From Paenibacillus sp. R14(2021) (GTDB taxonomy: Bacteria > Bacillota > Bacilli > Paenibacillales > Paenibacillaceae), in the NCBI RefSeq assembly GCF_019431355.1, contig NZ_CP080269.1:4583001-4647000 (forward strand): a DNA stretch of 64,000 nucleotides. Direction: 5' to 3'. Below are positions 18,045 through 26,828 of this stretch, in pieces. Positions within the stretch are counted from its first letter, which is position 1; each line of letters begins with the position of its first letter. The position numbers and the translations under genes were made by a program. The notes under the pieces were generated by a model. It had not been told where the DNA came from. It was given only the letters and a program-made list of their open reading frames with translations, and made no database searches.

Positions 18045-18354
18045 CTGCACCCGCTGCAGCAATCGGCGATTGTCCTCTTGCCCGCAAACAAATTCCCGCG
18101 GGAAACCGTTAACGCTCTGCCGCCCTGAAGTCTCATTCGTCACTGAGACCTTCCGATCCTGCCATTGCACAGTTTCGTTTTTGGGCTGCGGCTGCTGCAG
18201 CAAGCGGCGTATGTCCTCCTGCTTTCCGTGAATAAATTCCCGCGGGAAATCGTTAACGCTTTATTGCTTTGAAGTCCCAATCGTCACTAAGGCCTTCCGA
18301 TCCTGCCATGAAGCGGTTTCGTATTTGCGCTGCGACTGTCCCCCCCACTGCTGC
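18045..18354 (-). repeat. Two decayed duplicates of the HTH-encoding tail
   Basis: The segment holds two degenerate copies of the 3' end of the adjacent PAS/HTH gene. Marker TTCCGATCCTGCCAT occurs at 18151 and 18295 and corresponds to TCCCGATCTTGCCAT at 18426 within the gene; steps are 144 and 131 bases. Minus-strand translation gives KNETVQWQDRK against KLRNGKIGRPQ in the intact gene. Both duplicate copies also carry the palindrome TTCCCGCGGGAA near 18092 and 18236. They are disrupted and not expected to be translated. Confidence 0.7.
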
Positions 18355-19239
18355 CTAGGGCCAAATATCCTGGGGCAAAACCTTTAGTGCTTTAGCGATC
18401 TGAAGTGCGGTTTGCCGCTGAGGCCTCCCGATCTTGCCATTACGCAGTTTCGAGATGGTTTGAAGTGAAATGCCGGTCGTGGATGCAAGCTCCTGGGCCG
18501 AGATATAATTCCTCGCCATGAGCACTTTCAGGGTGACAGAGGAATCGACAACTGCGGATTCAGTAATGGACTGGATGTTGGTAACGATGAAGCCCATCTG
18601 TTTGAGACTGCCGTCGCCGTTGAAGAAAGGACGGTACGTGATGTGGAGCTCAAGCTTGGCGGAGTCCGCTAACCGTTTGGTCTGAACAATGATCGTGTTG
18701 GTGCGTCGGTGACGAATCGATTGTTCCATCATCGCTAAGATCCGTTCACGCTCGTACTCCTCGAAGAAGCTGCTGAGGGATTCCTCTTCAACAAACAGCC
18801 GATCGAACAAGGGAGAAGGATAGTATTGAAAGTAGCGTTCGACGACAAATTTGTCATTCAAGATACCGGATTGCAGCACTTTGTGGGTTTCGCTCATCAA
18901 ATCAATCCACGATTTGGCGCTTATGTCTTCCGCGGTAAGCAGATAGGCGGGTTCGACGGTGTTCTCAAGCACTTGCCAGGATAGCAGCAGGCGCGGTGAT
19001 TCTTCGTCGCTTCTGCACTGCAGCAGGGATGTTTCGTGGTGCGTTGACGATTGCAGCGTACTGCTGTTCCATTCCGCGAACAGCCTGCCCGGGTGCAATC
19101 CTTCAAGCACTTCTTCCGGACAATCGACCAACGCGGAGAAGGCTTTATTCGCCAAATTGAAATGGAATTGATCTCCTTGGCCGATGACGACGGCCAGCGG
19201 TGTTTTTAAGCTTTGAAAGACGGCGGTAGTTAATATCAC
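18355..19239 (-). CDS. PAS-like sensor with C-terminal XRE-type HTH
   Basis: A protein of about 294 residues. Residues 5-110 look like a PAS fold (TPLAVVIGQGDQFHFNLANKAF, then CPEEVLEGLHPG). A second PAS-like region lies near 125-225 (YHxSPLFDRL, LELHITYRPFF, MGFIVTNI), and an HTH at about 238-293 (ISAQELASTTGISLQTISKL, then GKIGRP). The GTG at 19239 is preferred: GAGGGG is 6 bases upstream, whereas TTG at 19245 abuts it. It probably senses a small ligand and binds DNA; the targets are unknown. It ends beside duplicated copies of its own tail. Confidence 0.78.
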   Translation of the reverse strand: MILTTAVFQSLKTPLAVVIGQGDQFHFNLANKAFSALVDCPEEVLEGLHPGRLFAEWNSSTLQSSTHHETSLLQCRSDEESPRLLLSWQVLENTVEPAYLLTAEDISAKSWIDLMSETHKVLQSGILNDKFVVERYFQYYPSPLFDRLFVEEESLSSFFEEYERERILAMMEQSIRHRRTNTIIVQTKRLADSAKLELHITYRPFFNGDGSLKQMGFIVTNIQSITESAVVDSSVTLKVLMARNYISAQELASTTGISLQTISKLRNGKIGRPQRQTALQIAKALKVLPQDIWP

Positions 19240-19502
19240 TTGCAACCCCTCACAATCTGAACAAGCTGGTTATAGAACAGTATAAGAGGGCGGAATCTAC
19301 TTTTCAACTGGTATATATATAAGTAATGATGAATTTTTATTAATGTTTAATTTTTTAGCGTTTTACAATTGCCGGATACGAGAGCTGAACATATGGCCTT
19401 CACATAGGAGACATACTTTTCATGCTTTCCAAAGTAAAATTTTTAGCTCATAATAATACATTATTACATCATGTGAATCAAACACCGGAGGGGAAATTTT
19501 GC

Positions 19503-19754
19503 ATGGGAAATTGTACTGTTTATGAATGTGGAAAACCGGTGAAAGCGAAGAAGATGTGTTCGATGCACCACCAGCGTTGGCGCAGGCACGGGAGCCCGGA
19601 AATTACGAAGGTTCGCCAGTCTTCGGGGCCGTCAGACTGCAAGTGGATCAACTGCGGCAAAACATCGATCAGCAAAGGCTTTTGCTCGAAACACTATTAC
19701 ATACACAGAATGCAGATGATGCAAAATAAGCCGGAGCAATTGCCAAACTCTTAA
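19503..19754 (+). CDS. Small tandem zinc-finger-like protein
   Basis: An 83-residue basic protein with two similar Cys/His modules. The first is CTVYECGKPVKAKKMCSMHH and the second CKWINCGKTSISKGFCSKHY; each has C-x4-C-x8-C-x2-H spacing and is followed by an Arg/His-rich stretch. Similar fingers occur next to HNH nuclease and phage DNA-binding domains, but no nuclease core is present. GGAGGGG lies 10 bases before the ATG at 19503; a longer form from 19422 is less likely. Nucleic-acid binding is a reasonable inference; the role is unknown. Confidence 0.7.
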   Translation: MGNCTVYECGKPVKAKKMCSMHHQRWRRHGSPEITKVRQSSGPSDCKWINCGKTSISKGFCSKHYYIHRMQMMQNKPEQLPNS

Positions 19755-19928
19755 CTATGAAAGCATTTCCTTCCCAAGGTATAATAGGGCAATATATCCT
19801 TGATCTCATTTATAGGCGCGTGCACCGGATCCATTGCACGACCTGCAAATAGAAGGAGGCGGCTTGCGGCGCTGCGAGTGCGGCGATGCAGGCAGTATCT
19901 TGCCATTAGCCATACAGGAGGGCTGTGT

Positions 19929-22900
19929 TTGGGTCATTTTTCATTGCGGACGAAGGTGCTCGTTCTTATCCTTTTTGTTACCTCCGGCGTGCTGTCGATT
20001 GTCGGATACGGCAACTACTCGGCGGCAAAGCAAACCATAATGGAAGCGCTTATCGAGAAAGCCGGCTCGAAGGTGCAGAACACGGCGAATAATCTGGGAT
20101 CATGGATCGACACACGGCGCGCCGAGGTAGAAGTTATGAGCCGTACCGATCAAGTGCGCCTCGGCTCCGATATCGTGCGCCAGACGTACTTCGCGAATGA
20201 AACGAGGCGGACTGCCTCGCCGTTTCAAACGCTTGGATTTGCGGATCATGAAGGCCGTATGCGCCTTGGCAGCGGCGCTGTCGTCAATATTTTCGACGAG
20301 CCGTCCTTCCCCGCGGCCATCAACGGCAAAGTAGTCATTACGGATCCGTTTCTCCGCCAGGTAAACGGTGTCAATATCATCGTCATGCAGGTGCCGGTAT
20401 ATGGGGCCGACAACACCATCGTGGGCATTATCGACGCTTCGCTGCTAGCCGAGCGGGTTTATCGGGAACATCTGGATATTCAGGTCGGCAAAACTGATTA
20501 TTTATTCATGTATAACGATAAAGCGGAGATCGTGGAGGCGCCTGCCGGCAATGGCTTCATTCGGCCATCGGATTCGATTCTGTCTCCGAATCTGCCCTTT
20601 CAGCCGGCTTCGCTCGACATGCTGACGAATGATCACGGCAGCTTCACGCTGAGCGGCAACTCCGGCAACTCCATTCTCTTCTACGCGATGGTCAAGGGCA
20701 CGTCCTGGCATATCGCGCTCAACGTGCCGCTGCAAGAAATCGAGGCGCCGCTCTCTGCGATCAAATGGCGTTCCATCCTCTCGATTGCCATCGCCGAAGC
20801 CATCTTAACCATTCTATTCTTCTTGTTCTCCGATCAGACGATTCGGCGGATCAAACGGATTCTAAGCGTGACGGAAGCCGCCGCGGCAGGCCGGTTCGAC
20901 GTGAATAACGTGAGGGATGAGGGCGGCGATGAAATCTCTCAGCTCTCTAAGTCCGTTAATCAGATGCAGGTACATCTGAGCGATATGTTCGGCCAGATGG
21001 ATGCAATGATTAATCAGAACCAGTTTGCTTTCATCGTGCTCGACAATCAGTACCGGGTCACCTATTTCAGCAAAGCCGCGGAGAAAATGCTCGGCTACAC
21101 CGCCGAAGAGGTCATTAATAAGGCTACGGGGCTTACGTTTATCGATCCGGCCGATATAAAGCTCGAAGCCGAGAGACTGAGCGGGCGCTACGGCAGGCCC
21201 ATCCCGCCGGATATTACGGTGCTTGACCTGCTGCGGAGCGAACGTTTCTCCTACGAGCGGGAATGGCACTATATCCGCAAGGACGGCACCCGATTCCCGG
21301 TTGCCCACAGTGCGAACGGCATGCGTGACCGCGCTGGGCGGTTTATCGGAGTCGCCTCCATCGCCCGCGATGTTTCGTCACAGAAGCAGGCCGAGAAAGC
21401 GCGCAATCAGCAGCTCAAGGTCATGGGCTCGGCCAAGGACTTGATTGCCACCTTCGATGAGCAGGGGCAGCTGCTTTACATTAACGCAGCCGGCCGGGCG
21501 CTGCTTGGCATCGAAGGATCCGCCCGGGATAAGAAAGAGCTGCCGATGAAAACGATCAGCGAGCTACTTGACGGAATTGAGCATGTGCAGGCAGCGGGTT
21601 ATCAGGAGAATGAAGTGCTGCTGCGAACGCTGCAGGGCGAGCTTATCCCCGTTTCCAAAATTCTGGTCATCCACCGGGACGAGGAAACAGGCGAAACGTT
21701 CTATTCTTGCATCGCCAGAGATATATCCGAGACGAAGCGCTCGCAGTTCGAGCTGGAGCAGGCAAAGCGAGAAGCCGAAAGCGCGAACACCGCGAAGAGC
21801 CACTTCCTCGCTCAGATCAGCCATGAAATCCGCACGCCGCTGGCAGGCATCATCGGACTGACGGGGCTGCTGCAGAAGACGGAATTGTCGCCGCTGCAGC
21901 TCGATTATTTGCACAAGACACGCGATTCCTCGGAAGCGCTGCTGGCCATCATTAACGATATTTTGGACTTCTCGAAGGTTGAAGCCGGAAAAATCGAGCT
22001 GAACGCAATGCCGTTCGACCCGTACAGCATGATTCATAAGCTGACGGAGATGTTAAGTGTATTTGTCGGGGGCAAAGAGCATTTTCAATTCGTGGTCGAC
22101 ACGCCGAGCGATCTACCGGCGTTATTGATCGGCGACTGGCTGCGCATCGAACAGATCCTATTGAACTTATGCATCAATGCCATTAAGTTCACGGATCAAG
22201 GGCATGTGAGACTGCAGCTGCAGCTGCTGCCGTCCGACGCGGCTGCTGAGGGACGGTTTGCCCGCATTGCTTTCATCGTGGAGGACACGGGCATCGGCAT
22301 GACGGAGAATCAGCTCAGTAAGCTGTTCAAGCCGTTCATGCAGGCTGACGCGGCGACAAACCGCAAGTACGGCGGGACAGGCCTCGGCCTTGTCATCGTC
22401 AAGAGCCTGGTTGAGCTCATGGGCGGCACGATCCAAGTGAAGAGCGAAATCGGCCGGGGAAGCGAGTTTGCGTTTACGCTGGAGCTTCCGATTGCGGAAC
22501 CGCCGCGAGAAGGGCGGTTTACGGTCAGCTTGGAGGGGGATTGCGCCGTATGGGTCGTGGAGGATCATCCTTACATGAGCCGGCGGCTATGCACGTCCAT
22601 TGAAGAGAGCGGGCTGATGCCGATTCCGCTCCAATCCTGGAAGACCGCCCATGAGCGGCTGATTCGATCGGGCATCGGCGTCCGGCCGTTTGCTTTGCTG
22701 CTGGATTTCGAGATGCCGGATATGTACGGCGAGGAGACCTGGCAGGATATGCACGCTGCGGCCAAGGAAGCCGGCGTGAAAACCATCGCGCTGACAACTG
22801 CCTTCGGCCGGGAAGAACTGCTGAAGCTGCCGCAGGAGAATCGCCCTGACACGATTCTGGTCAAGCCCGCAACGCGCATCAGCTTGTACCAATCGCTGCT

Positions 22901-23819
22901 GACACTGTTTGACCGCACGGAGCGGGAAGCGGCGGCGCACGCGGAAGCGGCTGCGGCAGCGGAGCAAACGATCCGTCCGACGGGCACGATTCTGCTTGCG
23001 GAGGACAACGGAATTAATCAAGTCGTCGCCGTGGAGCAGCTGCGGGAATGGGGCTTTACCGTGGATGTAGCTGAGAGCGGCGTTGAGGTGCTTCGTATGC
23101 TGACGACAAGGCGCTACGACCTAATTCTGATGGACATTCACATGCCGGAGATGGACGGGGACGAAGCAGCCCGCATCATTCGGCTCGAGTCCAAGTATGA
23201 CCGGCTTCCGATCATCGCGCTGACGGCCAATATTATGCAGGAAGATCATGACCGTTACATGCAGCTTGGCATGAACGATGTGTTGACCAAGCCCGTAGCG
23301 CCGGAGTTGCTGCAGCAGGCCATCTACAAATGGCTGCGGTACGGCAGGGAGCTGCGGGGAGAGACGCCGAAGAGCAAGCCGAAGGAACGCGAGGCGCCGA
23401 GCTCCGTTTACGTGCCGGTGCAGGTCGTGGATGAAGAATGGCTGGCGCGGGGCATCCCCGGCCTGAACCTCGAAGAAGCGCTGCAGCGGGTGAGCGGCAA
23501 GCGCGATATTTTGACACATATGCTGAAGTTATTTGTAAGAGATTACAGAAGTTTCGACGATCGATTGAAGGAAGCGCTGGCTGCCGGCGACTATCCGGGG
23601 GCTCGCAGAATGGCGCACACGCTGAAGGGCGTAGCTGGTAATTTATCGGCTTCTGAGCTCTCCAAGTCCGCGCAAATACTGGAACGGATCCTAAAGGAGC
23701 CCGAACACGAGCAGCCGGATGGGGCGCTCTATGCAGCGGCAGCGGAAGTGAATGAGATCCTCCAGAAGCTGCTCTTCAGATTAATGACAGATATACCAGG
23801 GTTCGACACCGATTCCTAA
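19929..23819 (+). CDS. Hybrid sensor histidine kinase with two receivers and HPt
   Basis: A phosphorelay protein of about 1296 residues. Order: membrane helix (about 8-25), extracytoplasmic Cache-like domain, second helix (about 275-298), HAMP, two PAS domains (about 355-480 and 490-600), HisKA with His632 (ISHEIRTP), HATPase, receiver 1 with Asp926 (LLLDFEMPD), receiver 2 with Asp1069 (LILMDIHMPEMDG), and HPt with His1230 (RMAHTLKG). The TTG at 19929 follows AGGAGGG by 6 bases; earlier frame sequence is Arg-rich and unlike protein. Receiver 1 has a weak acidic pocket. An OmpR regulator follows in the same direction. Confidence 0.9.
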   Translation: MGHFSLRTKVLVLILFVTSGVLSIVGYGNYSAAKQTIMEALIEKAGSKVQNTANNLGSWIDTRRAEVEVMSRTDQVRLGSDIVRQTYFANETRRTASPFQTLGFADHEGRMRLGSGAVVNIFDEPSFPAAINGKVVITDPFLRQVNGVNIIVMQVPVYGADNTIVGIIDASLLAERVYREHLDIQVGKTDYLFMYNDKAEIVEAPAGNGFIRPSDSILSPNLPFQPASLDMLTNDHGSFTLSGNSGNSILFYAMVKGTSWHIALNVPLQEIEAPLSAIKWRSILSIAIAEAILTILFFLFSDQTIRRIKRILSVTEAAAAGRFDVNNVRDEGGDEISQLSKSVNQMQVHLSDMFGQMDAMINQNQFAFIVLDNQYRVTYFSKAAEKMLGYTAEEVINKATGLTFIDPADIKLEAERLSGRYGRPIPPDITVLDLLRSERFSYEREWHYIRKDGTRFPVAHSANGMRDRAGRFIGVASIARDVSSQKQAEKARNQQLKVMGSAKDLIATFDEQGQLLYINAAGRALLGIEGSARDKKELPMKTISELLDGIEHVQAAGYQENEVLLRTLQGELIPVSKILVIHRDEETGETFYSCIARDISETKRSQFELEQAKREAESANTAKSHFLAQISHEIRTPLAGIIGLTGLLQKTELSPLQLDYLHKTRDSSEALLAIINDILDFSKVEAGKIELNAMPFDPYSMIHKLTEMLSVFVGGKEHFQFVVDTPSDLPALLIGDWLRIEQILLNLCINAIKFTDQGHVRLQLQLLPSDAAAEGRFARIAFIVEDTGIGMTENQLSKLFKPFMQADAATNRKYGGTGLGLVIVKSLVELMGGTIQVKSEIGRGSEFAFTLELPIAEPPREGRFTVSLEGDCAVWVVEDHPYMSRRLCTSIEESGLMPIPLQSWKTAHERLIRSGIGVRPFALLLDFEMPDMYGEETWQDMHAAAKEAGVKTIALTTAFGREELLKLPQENRPDTILVKPATRISLYQSLLTLFDRTEREAAAHAEAAAAAEQTIRPTGTILLAEDNGINQVVAVEQLREWGFTVDVAESGVEVLRMLTTRRYDLILMDIHMPEMDGDEAARIIRLESKYDRLPIIALTANIMQEDHDRYMQLGMNDVLTKPVAPELLQQAIYKWLRYGRELRGETPKSKPKEREAPSSVYVPVQVVDEEWLARGIPGLNLEEALQRVSGKRDILTHMLKLFVRDYRSFDDRLKEALAAGDYPGARRMAHTLKGVAGNLSASELSKSAQILERILKEPEHEQPDGALYAAAAEVNEILQKLLFRLMTDIPGFDTDS

Positions 23820-23950
23820 CAATTTTCTAACAATCTATTGTTGGGTTCATCTTCCTATTGTATATTAGTTAGTAAGATGATTTTATACGCATAGTCGTTT
23901 GGACTGCGTTCTGCGTTAAAATGCGAATTCCTTCACGAGGTGAAGTATTC

Positions 23951-24667
23951 ATGTACAAGATACTAGTTATCGAAGATGATGTGATGATGAGCGATATGCT
24001 GTCCATGTACATGTCTGAAGAGGGCTATGAAATCAAACAGGCTGAGAATGGCGAGCAAGGGCTGCGGCTGCTGGAGCAGTTTGCGCCGGATGTCGTTTTA
24101 CTGGATCTCATGCTTCCTGACTGGGATGGAACAGAGCTTTGCATCCGAATGCGACAGCATTCCTCTGTGCCGATTATGATCGTGTCCATGAAATCGGAAG
24201 TATCCGAACGCGTGCAGGCTCTGCGTGCAGGTGCAGATGATTATTTATGCAAGCCTTTCAGCATGCATGAGCTCAGCGCCCGCGTAGGAGCTCTGATACG
24301 CAGAGCCCGTCTCATGCAGCCAGCGGCAAGAGGCCAGCACGAGGAAGTCCCGGAGCAATCCGAAATGGCAATTCGGCTGGATGCCGAGCGGCGACTGCTT
24401 CTTGTGAGAGGCAATTTCGTCGAAACCACGTTCTCCGAATTCGAATTAATGAAGCTGTTTCTGACCCATCCCGGCAAAGTGTTCAGCCGCGAGGATTTGA
24501 TTAATGCCATTCGGGGATTCGATTCCTTCGTTACGGATCGTGCCATCGACGTACATATCGTCAATCTGCGCCGCAAGGTGGAGAAGAACCCGAAGGAACC
24601 GCATTACATTCGCACCGTATGGGGCGTCGGCTACAAATACGTAACGGATGTCGAAGCTGTGAATTGA
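23951..24667 (+). CDS. OmpR-family response regulator
   Basis: A 238-residue regulator: receiver domain with acidic EDD near the start, Asp52 (LLDLMLPD) and Lys in LCKPFS, then a winged helix ending RTVWGVGYKYV. The ATG at 23951 has GAGGTGAAG upstream, so the ATG at 23921 is rejected. It is 131 bases after the hybrid kinase and could receive phosphate from its HPt domain. No dedicated kinase overlaps it. It has its own terminator. Confidence 0.93.
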   Translation: MYKILVIEDDVMMSDMLSMYMSEEGYEIKQAENGEQGLRLLEQFAPDVVLLDLMLPDWDGTELCIRMRQHSSVPIMIVSMKSEVSERVQALRAGADDYLCKPFSMHELSARVGALIRRARLMQPAARGQHEEVPEQSEMAIRLDAERRLLLVRGNFVETTFSEFELMKLFLTHPGKVFSREDLINAIRGFDSFVTDRAIDVHIVNLRRKVEKNPKEPHYIRTVWGVGYKYVTDVEAVN

Positions 24668-24678
24668 TTCATACCGAA

Positions 24679-24722
24679 GGGCCCTTTACCGCAGCAGCTG
24701 CCTGCGATAAAGGGCTTTTCTG
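24679..24722 (+). terminator. Terminator after response regulator
   Basis: The stem GCCCTTTACCGCAG / CTGCGATAAAGGGC has one mismatch and is followed by TTTTCT, just after the stop codon. Confidence 0.85.
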
Positions 24723-24839
24723 TATAATCTAACAGACAGCTCATACATCCCTGCTTCTTTCCTAATACATTTGTGTGAAAATTTACCTAGAAGAAGGGGT
24801 CGGAAGTCCGTAGTCCATAAGACATTGATCGGAGGATGT

Positions 24840-26246
24840 ATGAGAGAAGTGCAGCTTAGTTTAGGACAAGAGCACAGTCATCGAAGAGGTGTGACTTCGG
24901 TTGAATTATTGGATTCCCTTACAGGGCTGCCTGGCCGCAGGGCAGCTTTTGCTATGCTTGCAAGGGCAATCTTGCTCGCGAAGCACGGCGGGATGGACGT
25001 GCTGGTCACGCTGGTGGATCTGGACCGATTCTATATGATAAACGAGGCAAAAGGTACTGCCTTCGGAGACGAGACACTTCGCAGGATGGCAGATCGGCTG
25101 CGTGGAATGAGTCAATGGTCCTACAATGTCTTTCGTCTCAGCAGCAACACGTTCCTCATGTTCCGCATGATCCGCAGCGAGGAGGCAGGGCAGAACGCCG
25201 ACGCGTCCATTGAAGAGATGAAAGGCGCGGTCGAGCAGCCGCTCAAGGTGAGGGGAGAATTCTTGCATCCGTTCTGCAGCATCGGGGCAAGCTGTTTTCC
25301 CGAGGATGGCAGCACGGCAGAGCTCATTGTCCGTCATGCGGATACGGCGCTGCAGCAGGCCAAGGCAGCCGGAGGCAATCGGATCGTGCGGTACACCATA
25401 ATCGGCGCTGCGCAGGTCAATCGCGTCGCCGAGCTCCGTGGCGCCCTGCGCAGCGCACTCGCCAGGAGCGAGCTGTCGCTTCGTTACCAGCCGCTCTATC
25501 AGGTAACTGGCGAGCTTAGAGGGTTCGAGGCACTGCTGCGCTGGCGGCATACGAAGCTTGGGGATGTGCCTCCTTCGGAGTTTATTCCGCTTGCTGAGCA
25601 GAGCGGGCTAATCGTCGAGATCGGCTATTGGGTGATCGGAGAAGTCTGCCGGATGCTGAATCGCGCGAAGAGCAAAGGGCTACATCAGCTGATCATGTCC
25701 GTCAATTTGTCTCCGCTCCAAATTCAGCTGCCGAACTTCACGGATAAGCTTCGCGGCATATTGGCGCAGACTGGAACCAAGCCGGAATCGCTCGAGCTTG
25801 AGATCACGGAGAGCATGATGATCGACGGTGACGGAAACGGCCATATTGAAGCCGCATTGAACCAGCTGAGGGAAATGGGCGTGAGATTGGCACTCGATGA
25901 TTTTGGCGTCGGCTATGCTTCACTGACCTATCTATGCAAGCTGCCGCTGCATACGCTGAAGCTTGACCGGTCCTTCATTCGGCATATCGGCGAGGAGAGG
26001 GCGGAGCATGCTATCGTCAAGACGATGATCTCGCTCGTGCACGAGCTGGGTATCGAGGTCGTTGCGGAAGGCGTCGAGACAAGCGAGCAGTTCCAGCTTC
26101 TTCGCGAGTGGAAATGCGACTTCTTCCAAGGCTATCTGCTGGCAAGCCCGCTGCCGGAGGAGGAGCTGCACGTACAGCTGCTCCAAGCCAAGCACGGATG
26201 CTTCCAGATAGCGGAGCATGAGCGGCCGGCAGTTCTGCAGCACTAG
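24840..26246 (+). CDS. Degenerate GGDEF plus EAL c-di-GMP phosphodiesterase
   Basis: A protein of about 468 residues with no membrane segment. The GGDEF-like domain (about 15-185) keeps the fold (VDLDRFYMINEAKG, HADTALQQAKAAG) but its signature loop reads RLSSNTF, so it cannot be an active cyclase; it may bind GTP as a regulator. The EAL domain is intact: Glu230 in FEALLRW, SVNLSP, LEITES, LDDFGVGYAS, LKLDRSF, AEGVET and FFQGYL. It should hydrolyse c-di-GMP. The ATG at 24840 follows GGAGG by 4 bases; the earlier TTG lacks a ribosome site. Confidence 0.9.
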   Translation: MREVQLSLGQEHSHRRGVTSVELLDSLTGLPGRRAAFAMLARAILLAKHGGMDVLVTLVDLDRFYMINEAKGTAFGDETLRRMADRLRGMSQWSYNVFRLSSNTFLMFRMIRSEEAGQNADASIEEMKGAVEQPLKVRGEFLHPFCSIGASCFPEDGSTAELIVRHADTALQQAKAAGGNRIVRYTIIGAAQVNRVAELRGALRSALARSELSLRYQPLYQVTGELRGFEALLRWRHTKLGDVPPSEFIPLAEQSGLIVEIGYWVIGEVCRMLNRAKSKGLHQLIMSVNLSPLQIQLPNFTDKLRGILAQTGTKPESLELEITESMMIDGDGNGHIEAALNQLREMGVRLALDDFGVGYASLTYLCKLPLHTLKLDRSFIRHIGEERAEHAIVKTMISLVHELGIEVVAEGVETSEQFQLLREWKCDFFQGYLLASPLPEEELHVQLLQAKHGCFQIAEHERPAVLQH

Positions 26247-26258
26247 TACGAGGTACAA

Positions 26259-26332
26259 GGAAAAAGGCAGCCTATACGTCAGGCGAGCTGGGCATTCAGC
26301 CGGTTCGCCTTACGTATAGGCTGCCTTTCTGC
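26259..26332. terminator. Bidirectional terminator
   Basis: A long hairpin, AAAGGCAGCCTATACGT against ACGTATAGGCTGCCTTT, with further pairing AGGCGA / TCGCCT inside, lies between the EAL gene and a convergent small gene. Confidence 0.9.
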
Positions 26333-26362
26333 AATCATGCGGCAGGAGGAGCGGTCAATTCA

Positions 26363-26581
26363 TCAGCACACTTCCAAGTAAAGCTTGGTACCATCGCTGT
26401 ATTGAAGAATCGCCACATCGCGAATCATTTCAACGGATTTTATACGCTTCCACTTCTTGCGGAAATCAAAATTGTATTCCATCTCCAGCAATTTATTGTG
26501 CAGCAGCTCCATGTAAGAGAGCTGTTCAGAAGGATAATAAACAGGGACGGAACGATTTTTGAAGGTAATGACTTTTGTCAT
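26363..26581 (-). CDS. Small uncharacterised protein
   Basis: A 72-residue cytoplasmic protein with charged middle (DFRKKWKRIKSVEM) and predicted beta strands at both ends (KVITFKNRSVPVYY; AILQYSDGTKLYLEV). I do not recognise the family. The ATG at 26581 has GGAGGTG about 8-10 bases upstream; the TTG at 26587 is too close. It is convergent with the EAL gene and shares its terminator. Good ribosome site and terminator support a real gene. Confidence 0.65.
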   Translation of the reverse strand: MTKVITFKNRSVPVYYPSEQLSYMELLHNKLLEMEYNFDFRKKWKRIKSVEMIRDVAILQYSDGTKLYLEVC

Positions 26582-26828
26582 TTGCAAGACACCTCCGTTT
26601 CTTTAATAATGCCATTGTATAGGATATTTTTTAGTCCCTTATAAAATGAACATGAGCCAGTTGTTTGGTTTGCTTACCCTTTTCTAACATCTGGATAAAC
26701 CTGGTTTCGGGTGGGTCTGATTTTGGGGTACACGTATTATGTGCAGGGGAAATGGATTTATCCGCCAATGCTTCAAATGGCATTAATCAGGGTAATGACC
26801 CGGAGATAGAAGGCAGGAGGATTTCACG

